Source of the DNA: Flavobacterium keumense
GTDB lineage: Bacteria > Bacteroidota > Bacteroidia > Flavobacteriales > Flavobacteriaceae
DNA: 64,000 nucleotides
Assembly: GCF_029866485.1 (NCBI RefSeq)
Contig: NZ_CP092332.1
Coordinates: 1,240,001 to 1,304,000 of the forward strand
Direction: 5' to 3'
Shown here in pieces: positions 1 through 8,041 of this stretch. The stretch's first letter is position 1; the number at the start of each line of letters is the position of its first letter. The notes under the pieces are model-generated. The model was not told where the DNA came from. It saw only the letters and a program-made list of their open reading frames with translations, and made no database searches. The translations under genes and the position numbers were made by a program.

Positions 1-889
1 TGGCGGAGATGGTGGTCGTGGAGGGCATGTTTATTTAATTGGTAATAAAGGACTTTGGACCTTATTTCATTTGAAATTTGCACGACACATTAAAGCAGGT
101 CATGGAGGAGATGGAGGTTCTGATCGAAGTACGGGTGCTGATGGAGAAGATAAATTTATTGAAGTGCCTTTAGGAACTGTGGTAAAAGATAAAGAAACCG
201 GAGAGGTTTTATTTGAAATTACCGAAGACGGAGAGAAAAAAATCTTAGCTCAAGGTGGAAAAGGAGGTTTAGGTAATTGGCATTTTAGAAGTTCAACCAA
301 TCAAACCCCACGTTATGCACAGCCGGGTTTACCGGGTGTAGAAATGGATGTGATTTTAGAATTGAAAGTATTGGCTGATGTGGGCTTAGTTGGATTTCCA
401 AATGCTGGAAAATCAACCTTGTTGTCGGTTTTAACTTCAGCGAAACCCAAAATTGCGGATTATCCATTTACAACCTTAAAACCTAATTTAGGAATTGTAG
501 CGTATCGTGATTTTCAATCGTTTGTAATTGCTGATATTCCTGGAATTATTGAAGGTGCAGCTGAAGGGAAAGGATTGGGGCATTACTTTTTGCGTCATAT
601 TGAACGAAATTCTACTTTGTTATTTTTAGTCCCTGTGGATACGCCCGATATTAAAGCTGAATACGATATTTTAGTCAATGAATTGACCAAGTACAATCCG
701 GAAATGTTAGACAAAGAACGGTTGTTGGTCATTTCAAAAATAGATATGTTGGATGAAGAATTGAAGGCAGAACTAAAGGCAGAATTAGATGTTGCGTTTA
801 AGGATATTCCGTATTTGTTTATTTCTTCGGTGGCACAACAAGGTTTGACTGAATTAAAAGATAAATTGTGGAATATGTTAAATAACTAA
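1..889 (+). CDS. obgE: GTPase Obg (partial, 5' end outside window)
   Basis: Ribosome-associated Obg/CgtA GTPase involved in late 50S assembly and stress control (family knowledge). The reading frame is open from base 2, so the N-terminus lies upstream; 295 residues are visible. The glycine-rich Obg fold is seen at once (GGDGGRGGH), then G1 GFPNAGKS at visible residues 131-138, the switch region DIPGIIEGA, and SKID at the G4 position, where many family members have NKxD. The first ATG in frame, at 71, lies inside the Obg domain and is not the true start. A hairpin terminator follows the stop. Confidence 0.95.
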   Translation, partial: GGDGGRGGHVYLIGNKGLWTLFHLKFARHIKAGHGGDGGSDRSTGADGEDKFIEVPLGTVVKDKETGEVLFEITEDGEKKILAQGGKGGLGNWHFRSSTNQTPRYAQPGLPGVEMDVILELKVLADVGLVGFPNAGKSTLLSVLTSAKPKIADYPFTTLKPNLGIVAYRDFQSFVIADIPGIIEGAAEGKGLGHYFLRHIERNSTLLFLVPVDTPDIKAEYDILVNELTKYNPEMLDKERLLVISKIDMLDEELKAELKAELDVAFKDIPYLFISSVAQQGLTELKDKLWNMLNN

Positions 890-914
890 ACGTATTTAGT
901 TGTGACAAATATAG

Positions 915-943
915 ATCCGTCTCTCATGAGGCGGATTTTTTTT
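915..943 (+). terminator. Rho-independent terminator after obgE
   Basis: Nine-pair stem (ATCCGTCTC with GAGGCGGAT, one G-U pair), loop TCAT, then a run of eight T. Confidence 0.85.
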
Positions 944-996
944 ATAAAAAAAGTCAAAGCTTCCTAAATCTACAAGAAAACAAATATAAATTTCGC

Positions 997-1004
997 TATT
1001 TTTG
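997..1004 (+). promoter_or_regulatory. -7 promoter element for the TPR gene
   Basis: TATTTTTG matches the Bacteroidota -7 consensus TAnnTTTG and ends 4 bases before the ATG at 1009, so transcription probably starts at or next to the start codon. No clear -33 element was seen. Confidence 0.5.
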
Positions 1005-1008
1005 AAGA

Positions 1009-1695
1009 ATGAAAGGGATTGTTTTTGTTTTACTATTTTTTCCAATACTACTTTGGTCTCAGGTTAATTTTGAGAAAGCAGAGCAGTTCTTTGAAGCTGG
1101 AAAAATAGAACAAGCTCGCACATTATTTGAAAGTGTAGTTGTTGAAAATCCATCGCATTTAAAAGCAATTGAATATTTGGGAGATATTGCAGGTCAGCAA
1201 AAGCTATGGGACAAAGCATTGTTGTATTACAAAAAGCTAAAACAATTACAACCTAGAGAAGCCAATTACTATTACAAATATGGAGGCGCTTTAGGAATGA
1301 AAGCGAAAGAGGGGACTAAATTTAAAGCATTGGGAATGATTGAGGAAATTAAATCGTCGTTTGAGAAAGCCATTGTTTTAGATCCGAAACACAAAGAATC
1401 CCGTTGGGCTTTGGTTCAGTTGTATTTGGAATTACCTGGAATTATTGGTGGTAGCGAAGCAAAAGCGGTACAGTATTCTAATGAATTGATGCGGTTGTCT
1501 TCTTTGGATGGGTATTTGTCAAAAGGATATATTGAAGAATATTTTGGTCGAAATAAAAAAGCGGAACTGAATTATAGTAAAGCTTTAGAGTTGACCCATT
1601 CAAAATTAGCTTTTCAAAAGTTATATAATTTGTATTGGTACAAAATGAAAAATTTTGCGAAAGCACAACAATTAAAAGAACGATTTGAAAAATAA
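1009..1695 (+). CDS. Secreted TPR-repeat protein
   Basis: A 228-residue protein. It starts with a signal peptide (hydrophobic residues about 4-16, ending WSQ). Helical repeats of TPR type follow: residues 20-55 (EQFFEAGKIEQARTLF), about 58-90, 115-150 and 175-225. The C-terminal repeats hold LNYSKALEL and FAKAQQLKERF. TPR arrays bind other proteins; no enzyme motif is seen. It probably acts in the periplasm, partner unknown. The stop codon abuts the GC-rich repeat that runs into mpl. Confidence 0.75.
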   Translation: MKGIVFVLLFFPILLWSQVNFEKAEQFFEAGKIEQARTLFESVVVENPSHLKAIEYLGDIAGQQKLWDKALLYYKKLKQLQPREANYYYKYGGALGMKAKEGTKFKALGMIEEIKSSFEKAIVLDPKHKESRWALVQLYLELPGIIGGSEAKAVQYSNELMRLSSLDGYLSKGYIEEYFGRNKKAELNYSKALELTHSKLAFQKLYNLYWYKMKNFAKAQQLKERFEK

Positions 1696-1805
1696 GCCTC
1701 CCCAACCCCTCCAAAGGAGGGGCTTAAAAAGAGATTAATAAATAAACTTAAGATGATTGATAAAAATAATACTAAAAGCATGCCCCCTTCGGGGGGTAGG
1801 AGGCT
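1695..1805 (+). repeat. GC-rich hairpin repeat spanning the mpl start
   Basis: The outer ends are inverted copies, AGCCTCC (1695-1701) and GGAGGCT (1799-1805). Inside are two hairpins: CCCCTCC-aaa-GGAGGGG (1706-1722), and CCCCC-TTCG-GGGGG (1783-1796), which has a UUCG tetraloop. It begins at the last base of the TPR stop codon and covers both candidate mpl start codons (1753, 1780). It resembles the short GC-rich extragenic repeats of flavobacteria (recollection). Confidence 0.7.
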
Positions 1806-3153
1806 ACATTTTATTGCTATTGGTGGCAGTGCAATGCACAATTTAGCGTTGGCTTTACACAACAAAGGATATCAGGTTACAGGAAGTGACGATGCCATTT
1901 TTGAACCTTCTAAATCACGATTAGAAAAGAAAGGAATTTTACCTGCTGAAATGGGTTGGTTTCCAGAAAAAATCACCGCAGATATTGAAGCTGTAATTTT
2001 AGGAATGCACGCAAAGGCAGACAATCCTGAGTTGTTGAAAGCACAAGAATTAGGATTAAAAATTTATTCGTATCCGGAATTCTTATACGAACAGTCCAAA
2101 AATAAAACCCGTGTGGTTATTGGTGGTTCTCACGGAAAGACTACCATTACTTCGATGATTTTGCATGTCATGCATTACCATAATATTGCGGTAGATTATA
2201 TGGTGGGAGCGCAGTTAGAAGGATTTGATACCATGGTGCATCTTACTGAAGAAAATGATTTTATGGTTTTGGAAGGTGATGAATATTTATCGTCTCCGAT
2301 TGATAGACGTCCGAAATTTCATTTGTACCAGCCTAATATTGCTTTGATTTCTGGTATTGCTTGGGATCATATTAATGTGTTTCCAACCTATGAGAATTAT
2401 GTAGAACAGTTTGAGATTTTTATTGGCAAAATTACGAATGGCGGAATTTTGGTGTATAACGAAGACGATGTTGAGGTAAAACGTGTTTCGGAAGCGGCTG
2501 CGAATCCAATTCGGAAACTGCCTTATAGCACGCCTGCTTATACGGTTAGCGATGGGGTAACGCTTTTAGAAACTCCTGAAGGACCTATGCCAATTGAGGT
2601 ATTTGGTGCACATAATTTGAATAATTTAGCCGGTGCCAAATGGATTTGCCAAAATATGGGAGTGGACGAAGCTGATTTCTATGAGGCAATTGCTAGTTTT
2701 AAAGGGGCATCCAAACGTTTGGAAAAAATTGCCGAAGGAAAAGGAAAAGTAGCCTATAAAGATTTTGCTCATTCACCAAGCAAAGTAGCTGCCACCACCA
2801 AAGCTGTAAAAGAGCAATATCCAAATCGTACTTTAGTGGCTTGTTTGGAGTTGCACACGTATAGTAGTTTGAATGCTGAATTTTTGAAAGAATATGAAGG
2901 CGCTTTGGAATATGCCGATGAAGCAGTTGTTTTTTATTCGCCAGATGCGGTAAAAATCAAACAATTGGAAGAAGTAACTTATGAGCAAATTGCCAAAGCT
3001 TTTAATCGAGAAGATTTAATTATATATACCAATCCGGCCGAATTTAAACACTATTTATTCAGCCGAAATTTAGATAATTCTGCCTTACTTTTGATGAGTT
3101 CTGGTAATTACGGAGGATTGAATTTTGATGGAGTTAAGCAGTTGATAGAATAA
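1753..3153 (+). CDS. mpl: UDP-N-acetylmuramate:L-alanyl-gamma-D-glutamyl-meso-diaminopimelate ligase
   Basis: Cytoplasmic Mur-ligase family enzyme that returns the murein tripeptide to UDP-MurNAc during peptidoglycan recycling. Seen: the Rossmann-like start HFIAIGGSAMHNLALAL (residues 19-35), the ATP site GGSHGKTT (124-131), EGDEY, and ISGIAWDHINVFPTYENY. The usual start would lie just before the HFIAIGG segment. Here residues 1-18 (MIDKNNTKSMPPSGGRRL) are largely translated repeat sequence, and no start codon occurs closer than 1780. The start is therefore 1753 or 1780. radC follows after 22 bases. Confidence 0.92.
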   Translation: MIDKNNTKSMPPSGGRRLHFIAIGGSAMHNLALALHNKGYQVTGSDDAIFEPSKSRLEKKGILPAEMGWFPEKITADIEAVILGMHAKADNPELLKAQELGLKIYSYPEFLYEQSKNKTRVVIGGSHGKTTITSMILHVMHYHNIAVDYMVGAQLEGFDTMVHLTEENDFMVLEGDEYLSSPIDRRPKFHLYQPNIALISGIAWDHINVFPTYENYVEQFEIFIGKITNGGILVYNEDDVEVKRVSEAAANPIRKLPYSTPAYTVSDGVTLLETPEGPMPIEVFGAHNLNNLAGAKWICQNMGVDEADFYEAIASFKGASKRLEKIAEGKGKVAYKDFAHSPSKVAATTKAVKEQYPNRTLVACLELHTYSSLNAEFLKEYEGALEYADEAVVFYSPDAVKIKQLEEVTYEQIAKAFNREDLIIYTNPAEFKHYLFSRNLDNSALLLMSSGNYGGLNFDGVKQLIE

Positions 3154-3175
3154 TATTTACCCAAATAGAATACCT

Positions 3176-3868
3176 ATGGAAAAAGCCCCCTTTCCCATTA
3201 GTAGTTGGTCTGAAGATGATAAACCTCGGGAGAAACTCATGCTTAAAGGTAAAAGTGCTTTAAGCGATGCCGAATTGATTGCTATATTAATAGGTTCTGG
3301 TAGTCGGAATGAAACGGCAGTCGATTTAAGCAAACGGATTTTGGCTACAGTTTCTCATAATTTGAATGCGCTAGGAAAACAAAGTTTGTCGCAATTGATG
3401 CAATTCAAAGGAATAGGAGAAGCTAAAGCAATTGCTATAGTAGCTGCTTTAGAATTAGGCAGAAGACGCAGGGTAGAAGACGCAGTTGAGTTAGTTAAAA
3501 TCAATTCTAGTAAAGTCATTTTTGAGTTGATGCAACCCATTATTGGTGAATTGCAACACGAAGAGTTTTGGATTGTATATTTGAATAATTCTAACAAGGT
3601 GATTTCGAAACAACAATTGAGTAAAGGAGGAATTACAGGTACCGTGGTTGATGTTCGTTTGGTTTTTAAAGTAGCGCTTGAAATGGGAGCTACTTCTTTA
3701 GTTTTGTGTCATAATCATCCTTCGGGGAGTTTGAAACCCAGTGAGGCTGATAAGCAAATCACTCAGAAATTAAAAAAAGCAGGAGAGAGTTTAGAAATAT
3801 TGGTTTTAGATCACGTAATAGTAACTGAGACAGGTTATTTTAGTTTTGTTGATCAAGGGATTTTGTAA
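3176..3868 (+). CDS. radC: RadC-family JAB/MPN domain protein (UPF0758)
   Basis: A 230-residue RadC family protein. The N-terminal part holds a helix-hairpin-helix-like segment (MQFKGIGEAKAIAI, about 75-88). The C-terminal JAMM metalloprotease-like motif is complete: E near 130, HNHPSG at 179-184, D192. Despite its name the family's role in DNA repair is not established. It lies 8 bases before the HAD phosphatase gene and is probably co-transcribed with mpl. Confidence 0.9.
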   Translation: MEKAPFPISSWSEDDKPREKLMLKGKSALSDAELIAILIGSGSRNETAVDLSKRILATVSHNLNALGKQSLSQLMQFKGIGEAKAIAIVAALELGRRRRVEDAVELVKINSSKVIFELMQPIIGELQHEEFWIVYLNNSNKVISKQQLSKGGITGTVVDVRLVFKVALEMGATSLVLCHNHPSGSLKPSEADKQITQKLKKAGESLEILVLDHVIVTETGYFSFVDQGIL

Positions 3869-3876
3869 AAAAGGGA

Positions 3877-4566
3877 ATGAAAAATAAAAATATACAGCAT
3901 GTTTTTTTTGATTTGGATCACACCCTTTGGGATTTTGATAAAAATTCTGAAATGGCGTTTGCCTCTATTTTTAAGCAAGACCATCCTGAAATAGCAATAG
4001 CTGATTTTATAGCAAAATACGCGCCTATCAATCAGGCGTGTTGGAAATTGTATCAGTATGACAAAATCACGCATGAAGAATTGCGTTACAAAAGGCTTAA
4101 GGATTCTTTTGACGCTTTAAATTATCCTATTTCAGATGCAGCGATTTATCAAATGGCAGAGGATTATATTGCTTTTTTACCAGACAATAATCATCTGTTT
4201 GACGGCGCTATTGAAATTTTAGATTATTTAAATGAAAAATACCAATTGCATATTATTACCAATGGCTTTGCTAATGTTCAGTATAAAAAAATAGCCAATT
4301 CTAAGATGGATTCCTATTTTAAAACAATTACCAATTCTGAAATGGCAGGGGTTAAAAAGCCTAATCCTATTATATTTCAGCATGCTTTGGATTTGGCTCA
4401 AGCCGAAAAAGAAAACAGTATTATGATTGGCGATTGTTTAGAAGCCGATGTAAGAGGAGCTTTGGATTTTGGAATTGATGCGGTTTTTTTTAATCCAAAT
4501 AAAGAAAGTAGCCCTGAAGGAATTATTGCAATTAATCATTTGTTGGAACTTAAAAATTATTTATGA
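3877..4566 (+). CDS. HAD-family hydrolase, YjjG-type nucleotidase
   Basis: A 229-residue HAD phosphatase. Motif I is FFDLDHTLWDFD with Asp12 and Asp14, motif II is IITNG, the lysine of motif III lies in GVKKPNP, and motif IV is MIGDCLEADVRGA. It best fits the YjjG/YfnB noncanonical pyrimidine 5'-nucleotidase group by length and cap type. The substrate is inferred, not shown. The stop overlaps the next start in an ATGA arrangement. Confidence 0.8.
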   Translation: MKNKNIQHVFFDLDHTLWDFDKNSEMAFASIFKQDHPEIAIADFIAKYAPINQACWKLYQYDKITHEELRYKRLKDSFDALNYPISDAAIYQMAEDYIAFLPDNNHLFDGAIEILDYLNEKYQLHIITNGFANVQYKKIANSKMDSYFKTITNSEMAGVKKPNPIIFQHALDLAQAEKENSIMIGDCLEADVRGALDFGIDAVFFNPNKESSPEGIIAINHLLELKNYL

Positions 4567-5309
4567 TCATGAGAAAACTAGTATTTGTATTCGTCTTATT
4601 TAGTTCGTTTTGTTTTGCACAAAATAGCAACAATTACAAAGCGGTTATTGTGCCTTTGAAATTTGATTTTATTCGGACCAATAATCAGTACCGTCTATGT
4701 ACAATGTCTAAAATGAACCTCAATAAAGCTGGATTTACGGTATTTTATGCGAATGAAATACTTCCTAAGGAATATAGTGATCGATGCGAGCTTTTGTATT
4801 ATGATATTGTAAAAGAAAGTGCTTTTTTAGCCACAAAATTTCATGTTGAATTAAAAGATTGTAGTAATAATTTGATTTACAAGTCTGAAAGCGGTTATAC
4901 TAAAGAGAAAGACACAGAATTGGCATATTCAAAAGCTTTAAATGCTGCTTTTGAATCTATTTTTAAATTGAATTATAAATACGAAAAAATGACGGTTACT
5001 ACTCCTGCGGTAGCGTTAAAAAATGAAGTCGTACCAGCAATTGCTCCTTCTACTACAAATGCAGCAGTACAAGTTGAACAAACAACAGCTCCAGAATTGC
5101 TTTATGCTCAAGCTACTCCAAATGGATATCAGTTAGTGGATGCAAGTCCGAAAGTTGTTTTTAAATTGTATGCAACTTCACGTCCTGACTTGTATATTGC
5201 TGTAAAAGGTAACAACCAAGGTGTTTTTATTCTAAAGGACAAACAGTGGTTTTTTGACTATTATGTAAATGAAAAATTAATTTCAGAAAAAGTATCGGTA
5301 AAGTTTTAG
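4563..5309 (+). CDS. Secreted protein of unknown function
   Basis: A 248-residue protein with a signal peptide (MRKLVFVFVLFSSFCFAQ after a two-residue lead). The start at 4563 overlaps the HAD stop; the in-frame ATG at 4569 is equally possible. A mixed region (residues 20-135) is followed by a low-complexity Ala/Thr/Pro/Val linker (about 142-175) and a C-terminal domain of about 70 residues. The family was not recognised. It is probably periplasmic or outer-membrane associated. It converges with rarA, the two stop codons overlapping at 5306-5309. Confidence 0.7.
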   Translation: MIMRKLVFVFVLFSSFCFAQNSNNYKAVIVPLKFDFIRTNNQYRLCTMSKMNLNKAGFTVFYANEILPKEYSDRCELLYYDIVKESAFLATKFHVELKDCSNNLIYKSESGYTKEKDTELAYSKALNAAFESIFKLNYKYEKMTVTTPAVALKNEVVPAIAPSTTNAAVQVEQTTAPELLYAQATPNGYQLVDASPKVVFKLYATSRPDLYIAVKGNNQGVFILKDKQWFFDYYVNEKLISEKVSVKF

Positions 5310-6583
5310 TAACCGTATTTGTCTTTCCATCGGTTTTTTAAGAATTCGCGAGTGGTATTTTCTCTAGTATTATTTCCTGGTTCATAAAGAGTTGTCCCAG
5401 ATATTGCATCGGGTAAAAATTCTTGTTCGGCAAAATTGTTTGCATAATCGTGGGAGTATTTGTATTCTTCTCCATATCCTAATGCCGCCATTAATGGGGT
5501 AGGTGCATTGCGCAGATGAATAGGTACCGATAAGTCTCCTGTTTGTTTGACCAGTTGCTGGGCTTTGCCAATAGCTATATAAGATGCATTACTTTTTGGA
5601 GAAGTAGCTAGATACACAGCACATTGACTGAGGATGATTCGGCTTTCAGGATAACCAATAGTAGCTACTGCTTGGAAGGTATTGTTGGCCATAATAAAGG
5701 CAGTAGGATTCGCATTACCAATGTCTTCGCTAGCAAGAATAAGCATGCGTCGCGCAATGAATTTTACATCTTCACCCCCTTCAATCATTCGGGCTAGCCA
5801 ATAGACTGCTCCGTTAGGATCGCTGCCTCGAATGGATTTGATGAAGGCCGAAACAATATCATAATGTTGTTCTCCTGTTTTGTCATACAAAACGGTGTTT
5901 TGTTGTACTAATTCGAGTACGCGATCGTTGGTGATGAAAATTTCATCTTCATTAGAGGCGTTTACGACCAGTTCGAAAAGATTTAATAGTTTGCGTCCAT
6001 CGCCACCAGAAAGTCGCAGTAGCGCTTCTGTTTCGGTTAGATTTATTTTTTTTTCTTTTAAAATGGCATCTGTTTGCATTGCTCGGTCTAGCAAGGCTTC
6101 TAAGTCTTCTTTGTTAAAAGCATTCAAGGTGTACACTTGACAACGCGATAATAAAGCAGGAATGACTTCAAAACTGGGGTTTTCAGTTGTAGCTCCGATG
6201 AGTGTAATCCAGCCTTTTTCGACTGCAGCCAATAAGGAATCTTGTTGGGACTTACTAAAGCGATGAATCTCATCAATAAATAAAATGGGATTTTTGGAAG
6301 TAAAAAGTCCGCCGCTTTGTTTGGCTTTTTCTATAACCTCTCTGATATCTTTTACTCCGGAATTAATAGCGCTTAAGGTATAAAAAGGGCGTTTGGATTC
6401 TTGCGAAATAATTTGGGCTAGAGTAGTTTTTCCTGTGCCAGGAGGCCCCCAAAAAATCAAGGAAGGGATAATTCCTTTGGCTATCTGCTGTGTCAACGAA
6501 CCATTAACACCCACTAGGTGGGATTGACTAATATAGTCTTCTAATTGTTGTGGACGAATGCGTTCTGCTAGAGGAGCTTCCAT
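5306..6583 (-). CDS. rarA: Replication-associated recombination protein A (AAA+ ATPase)
   Basis: RarA/MgsA (WHIP/Wrnip1 relative), a clamp-loader-like AAA+ ATPase acting at stalled forks and on the replisome. It has 425 residues. Walker A GPPGTGKT is at 46-53, Walker B FIDEIH at 102-107 and the sensor motif GATTENPS follows. The C-terminal tetramerisation domain holds the family segment [18 protein letters not shown]. The start [11 protein letters not shown] is the usual family start. No clear -7 element was seen upstream. Confidence 0.95.
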   Translation of the reverse strand: MEAPLAERIRPQQLEDYISQSHLVGVNGSLTQQIAKGIIPSLIFWGPPGTGKTTLAQIISQESKRPFYTLSAINSGVKDIREVIEKAKQSGGLFTSKNPILFIDEIHRFSKSQQDSLLAAVEKGWITLIGATTENPSFEVIPALLSRCQVYTLNAFNKEDLEALLDRAMQTDAILKEKKINLTETEALLRLSGGDGRKLLNLFELVVNASNEDEIFITNDRVLELVQQNTVLYDKTGEQHYDIVSAFIKSIRGSDPNGAVYWLARMIEGGEDVKFIARRMLILASEDIGNANPTAFIMANNTFQAVATIGYPESRIILSQCAVYLATSPKSNASYIAIGKAQQLVKQTGDLSVPIHLRNAPTPLMAALGYGEEYKYSHDYANNFAEQEFLPDAISGTTLYEPGNNTRENTTREFLKNRWKDKYGY

Positions 6584-6700
6584 TTTTTGTGTTTATGTGG
6601 GGTTGTTTGTTGATAAGGTTATTCGGGGATATGTTTATGAGGTTATTTTTTAGGTGTTGAGTAGTGTTAGAATTTAAATTTTATGTGTTTGTTTTTAATT

Positions 6701-7435
6701 CTAACTTCTTTGTCTTACCGCTTCGTATAGGAAGGCGCCACAAGCTACCGACACATTTAATGATCCGATTGTCCCGAACATTGGTAATTTTGCTTTTTCA
6801 TCTACAATTTTTAATACCGATGGATTGATTCCTCGGTCTTCTGATCCCATGATGATGGCTACGGGTTCGTTTAGTGCAATGTCGTAGATATTTTGTTCTG
6901 TTTTTTCGGTAGCGGCTACGGTTTTGATTCCTGAACTTTGAAGATAAAAGATAGCGTCTTTAATGTGTTCTACTTTACAAATAGGCACATTGAATACGGC
7001 ACCGGCAGATGTTTTTACAGTGTCTCCATTTACGGGAGCAGAACCTGCTTTTTGAATGATGATACCATTTACACCAGTACATTCGGCAGTTCTAATAATA
7101 GCACCAAAATTACGCGCGTCCGAAATTTGATCCAAAATTAAAAATAAGGCTTTTTTACCCGATTCCATGGTGGATTCTACTAAATGTTCCAATTCCATAA
7201 AACCGATAGGAGAGATGCTTGCAACTGCTCCTTGGTGGTTGTTAGGGGTTAAACGGTTTAGTTTTTCTACAGGAACGTAGGAAAAATTAATATTAGCACG
7301 TTTCATTACCTTCATTAAATCCTTCATTAGTTCGCCTGCAATTTCTTTTTGAATGAAGACTTTGTCTACTGCAGCTCCCGCTTGTATAGCCTCGATTATG
7401 GCCCGTATTCCAAATATTATATTTTCTTTTTCCAT
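6701..7435 (-). CDS. rlmB: 23S rRNA 2'-O-methyltransferase, TrmH/RlmB family
   Basis: SPOUT-fold RNA 2'-O-ribose methyltransferase; the RlmB group modifies G2251 of 23S rRNA. An N-terminal substrate-binding domain (FGIRAIIEAIQAG) is followed by the SPOUT motifs NFGAIIRTAEC, IIMGSEDRGI and SLNVSVACGAFLYE. The frame can be opened 13 codons further up, but that stretch runs through the -7 promoter and a terminator. The start is therefore the ATG at 7433-7435, giving 244 residues. TATCTTTG lies only 4 bases upstream, so the mRNA is probably leaderless. Confidence 0.92.
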   Translation of the reverse strand: MEKENIIFGIRAIIEAIQAGAAVDKVFIQKEIAGELMKDLMKVMKRANINFSYVPVEKLNRLTPNNHQGAVASISPIGFMELEHLVESTMESGKKALFLILDQISDARNFGAIIRTAECTGVNGIIIQKAGSAPVNGDTVKTSAGAVFNVPICKVEHIKDAIFYLQSSGIKTVAATEKTEQNIYDIALNEPVAIIMGSEDRGINPSVLKIVDEKAKLPMFGTIGSLNVSVACGAFLYEAVRQRS

Positions 7436-7439
7436 AACG

Positions 7440-7447
7440 CAAAGATA
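7440..7447 (-). promoter_or_regulatory. -7 promoter element for rlmB
   Basis: On the minus strand TATCTTTG fits TAnnTTTG and is followed by CGTT and then ATG. It directly abuts the T-run of the terminator of the gene upstream. Confidence 0.6.
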
Positions 7448-7448
7448 T

Positions 7449-7487
7449 AAAAAAACCATCCCTTTTGGATTCAAAGGAATGGTTTGT
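7449..7487 (-). terminator. Terminator of the small membrane-protein gene
   Basis: On the minus strand, AAACCAT and CCTTT arms pair around a 7-base loop with one mismatch, followed by seven T. It lies between the gene at 7520-7768 and rlmB. Confidence 0.75.
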
Positions 7488-7519
7488 TCAATATGTTTTT
7501 TTAAATAGTGTCTATATGA

Positions 7520-7768
7520 TTACTTTAATAAAATAGTCGCATATAATCCCAGTATCATTAGGGCAAGTGTTATAAAAACACCTAACATCCATCTTGACTG
7601 TTCTTTGAATCCTTTTTCTAAATCTTTTCTTGTTGCCAAGTGACGGGTGTTGTATTCTATATTTTTTTCTATCTTTTGTTCAATGTAAGCAGTTAGACTT
7701 TGTGCCGTTTCTTTCCCTACCTTTTCTGATAATAAAGAATATAATTCGGTTATTGTTATTGTGCTCAT
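7520..7768 (-). CDS. Small coiled-coil protein with C-terminal membrane anchor
   Basis: An 82-residue protein. Residues 1-58 are charged and helical (KIEKNIEYNTRHLATRKDL), a probable coiled coil. Residues about 60-80 form one transmembrane helix (WMLGVFITLALMILGLYATI). The layout recalls the small DUF1640/CCDC90-like bacterial proteins, but the match is weak and no function is assigned. It has its own terminator and so is probably a single-gene unit. Confidence 0.6.
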   Translation of the reverse strand: MSTITITELYSLLSEKVGKETAQSLTAYIEQKIEKNIEYNTRHLATRKDLEKGFKEQSRWMLGVFITLALMILGLYATILLK

Positions 7769-7895
7769 AGCTTTAATTTTATAATAAATTATACAGATGA
7801 CAATTTGTAATTAAAAGATATAAAAATAAAGTAGTTTAAACTAGTTTACCATTATGATTTTAAAAGAATTGTATTGGGATTTTTTGAGAATAGGT

Positions 7896-7973
7896 TTAAG
7901 TTTGTTGTAATTCCAGTTTGTATGGGCTCTCAATAATAGCCCGTATTCCAAATGGAATTTTTTCTTTTTCCAT
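7896..7973 (-). pseudogene. Duplicated, decayed 5' end of rlmB
   Basis: On the minus strand the sequence from the -7 element through the first 15 codons nearly repeats the rlmB start. It reads MEKEKIPFGIRAIIES, against MEKENIIFGIRAIIEA in rlmB, and keeps the TATCTTTG-CGTT-ATG lead. After that it diverges and stops after 25 codons. It is a partial duplication about 540 bases from the parent and is unlikely to make a functional protein. Confidence 0.7.
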
Positions 7974-7977
7974 AACG

Positions 7978-7985
7978 CAAAGATA
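7978..7985 (-). promoter_or_regulatory. Duplicated copy of the rlmB -7 element
   Basis: TATCTTTG on the minus strand, 4 bases before the ATG of the rlmB-like fragment, identical to the element ahead of intact rlmB. It may still fire, giving a short transcript. Confidence 0.45.
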
Positions 7986-8020
7986 CAAAAAAAAACCACC
8001 AGCCAAAGGCTGATGGTTTC
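7986..8020 (-). terminator. Terminator of the SusC/SusD operon
   Basis: On the minus strand, a ten-pair stem (ACCATCAGCC with GGCTGGTGGT, one G-U pair) with loop TTT and a run of nine T, just after the susD stop. Confidence 0.85.
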
Positions 8021-8041
8021 TGATCAAATTATGAAGATAAA

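Noticed and set aside
7436..7474. 13 additional codons before rlmB
   Set aside because: They overlap the -7 element and terminator T-run; the conserved start is MEKENIIFGIRAI.
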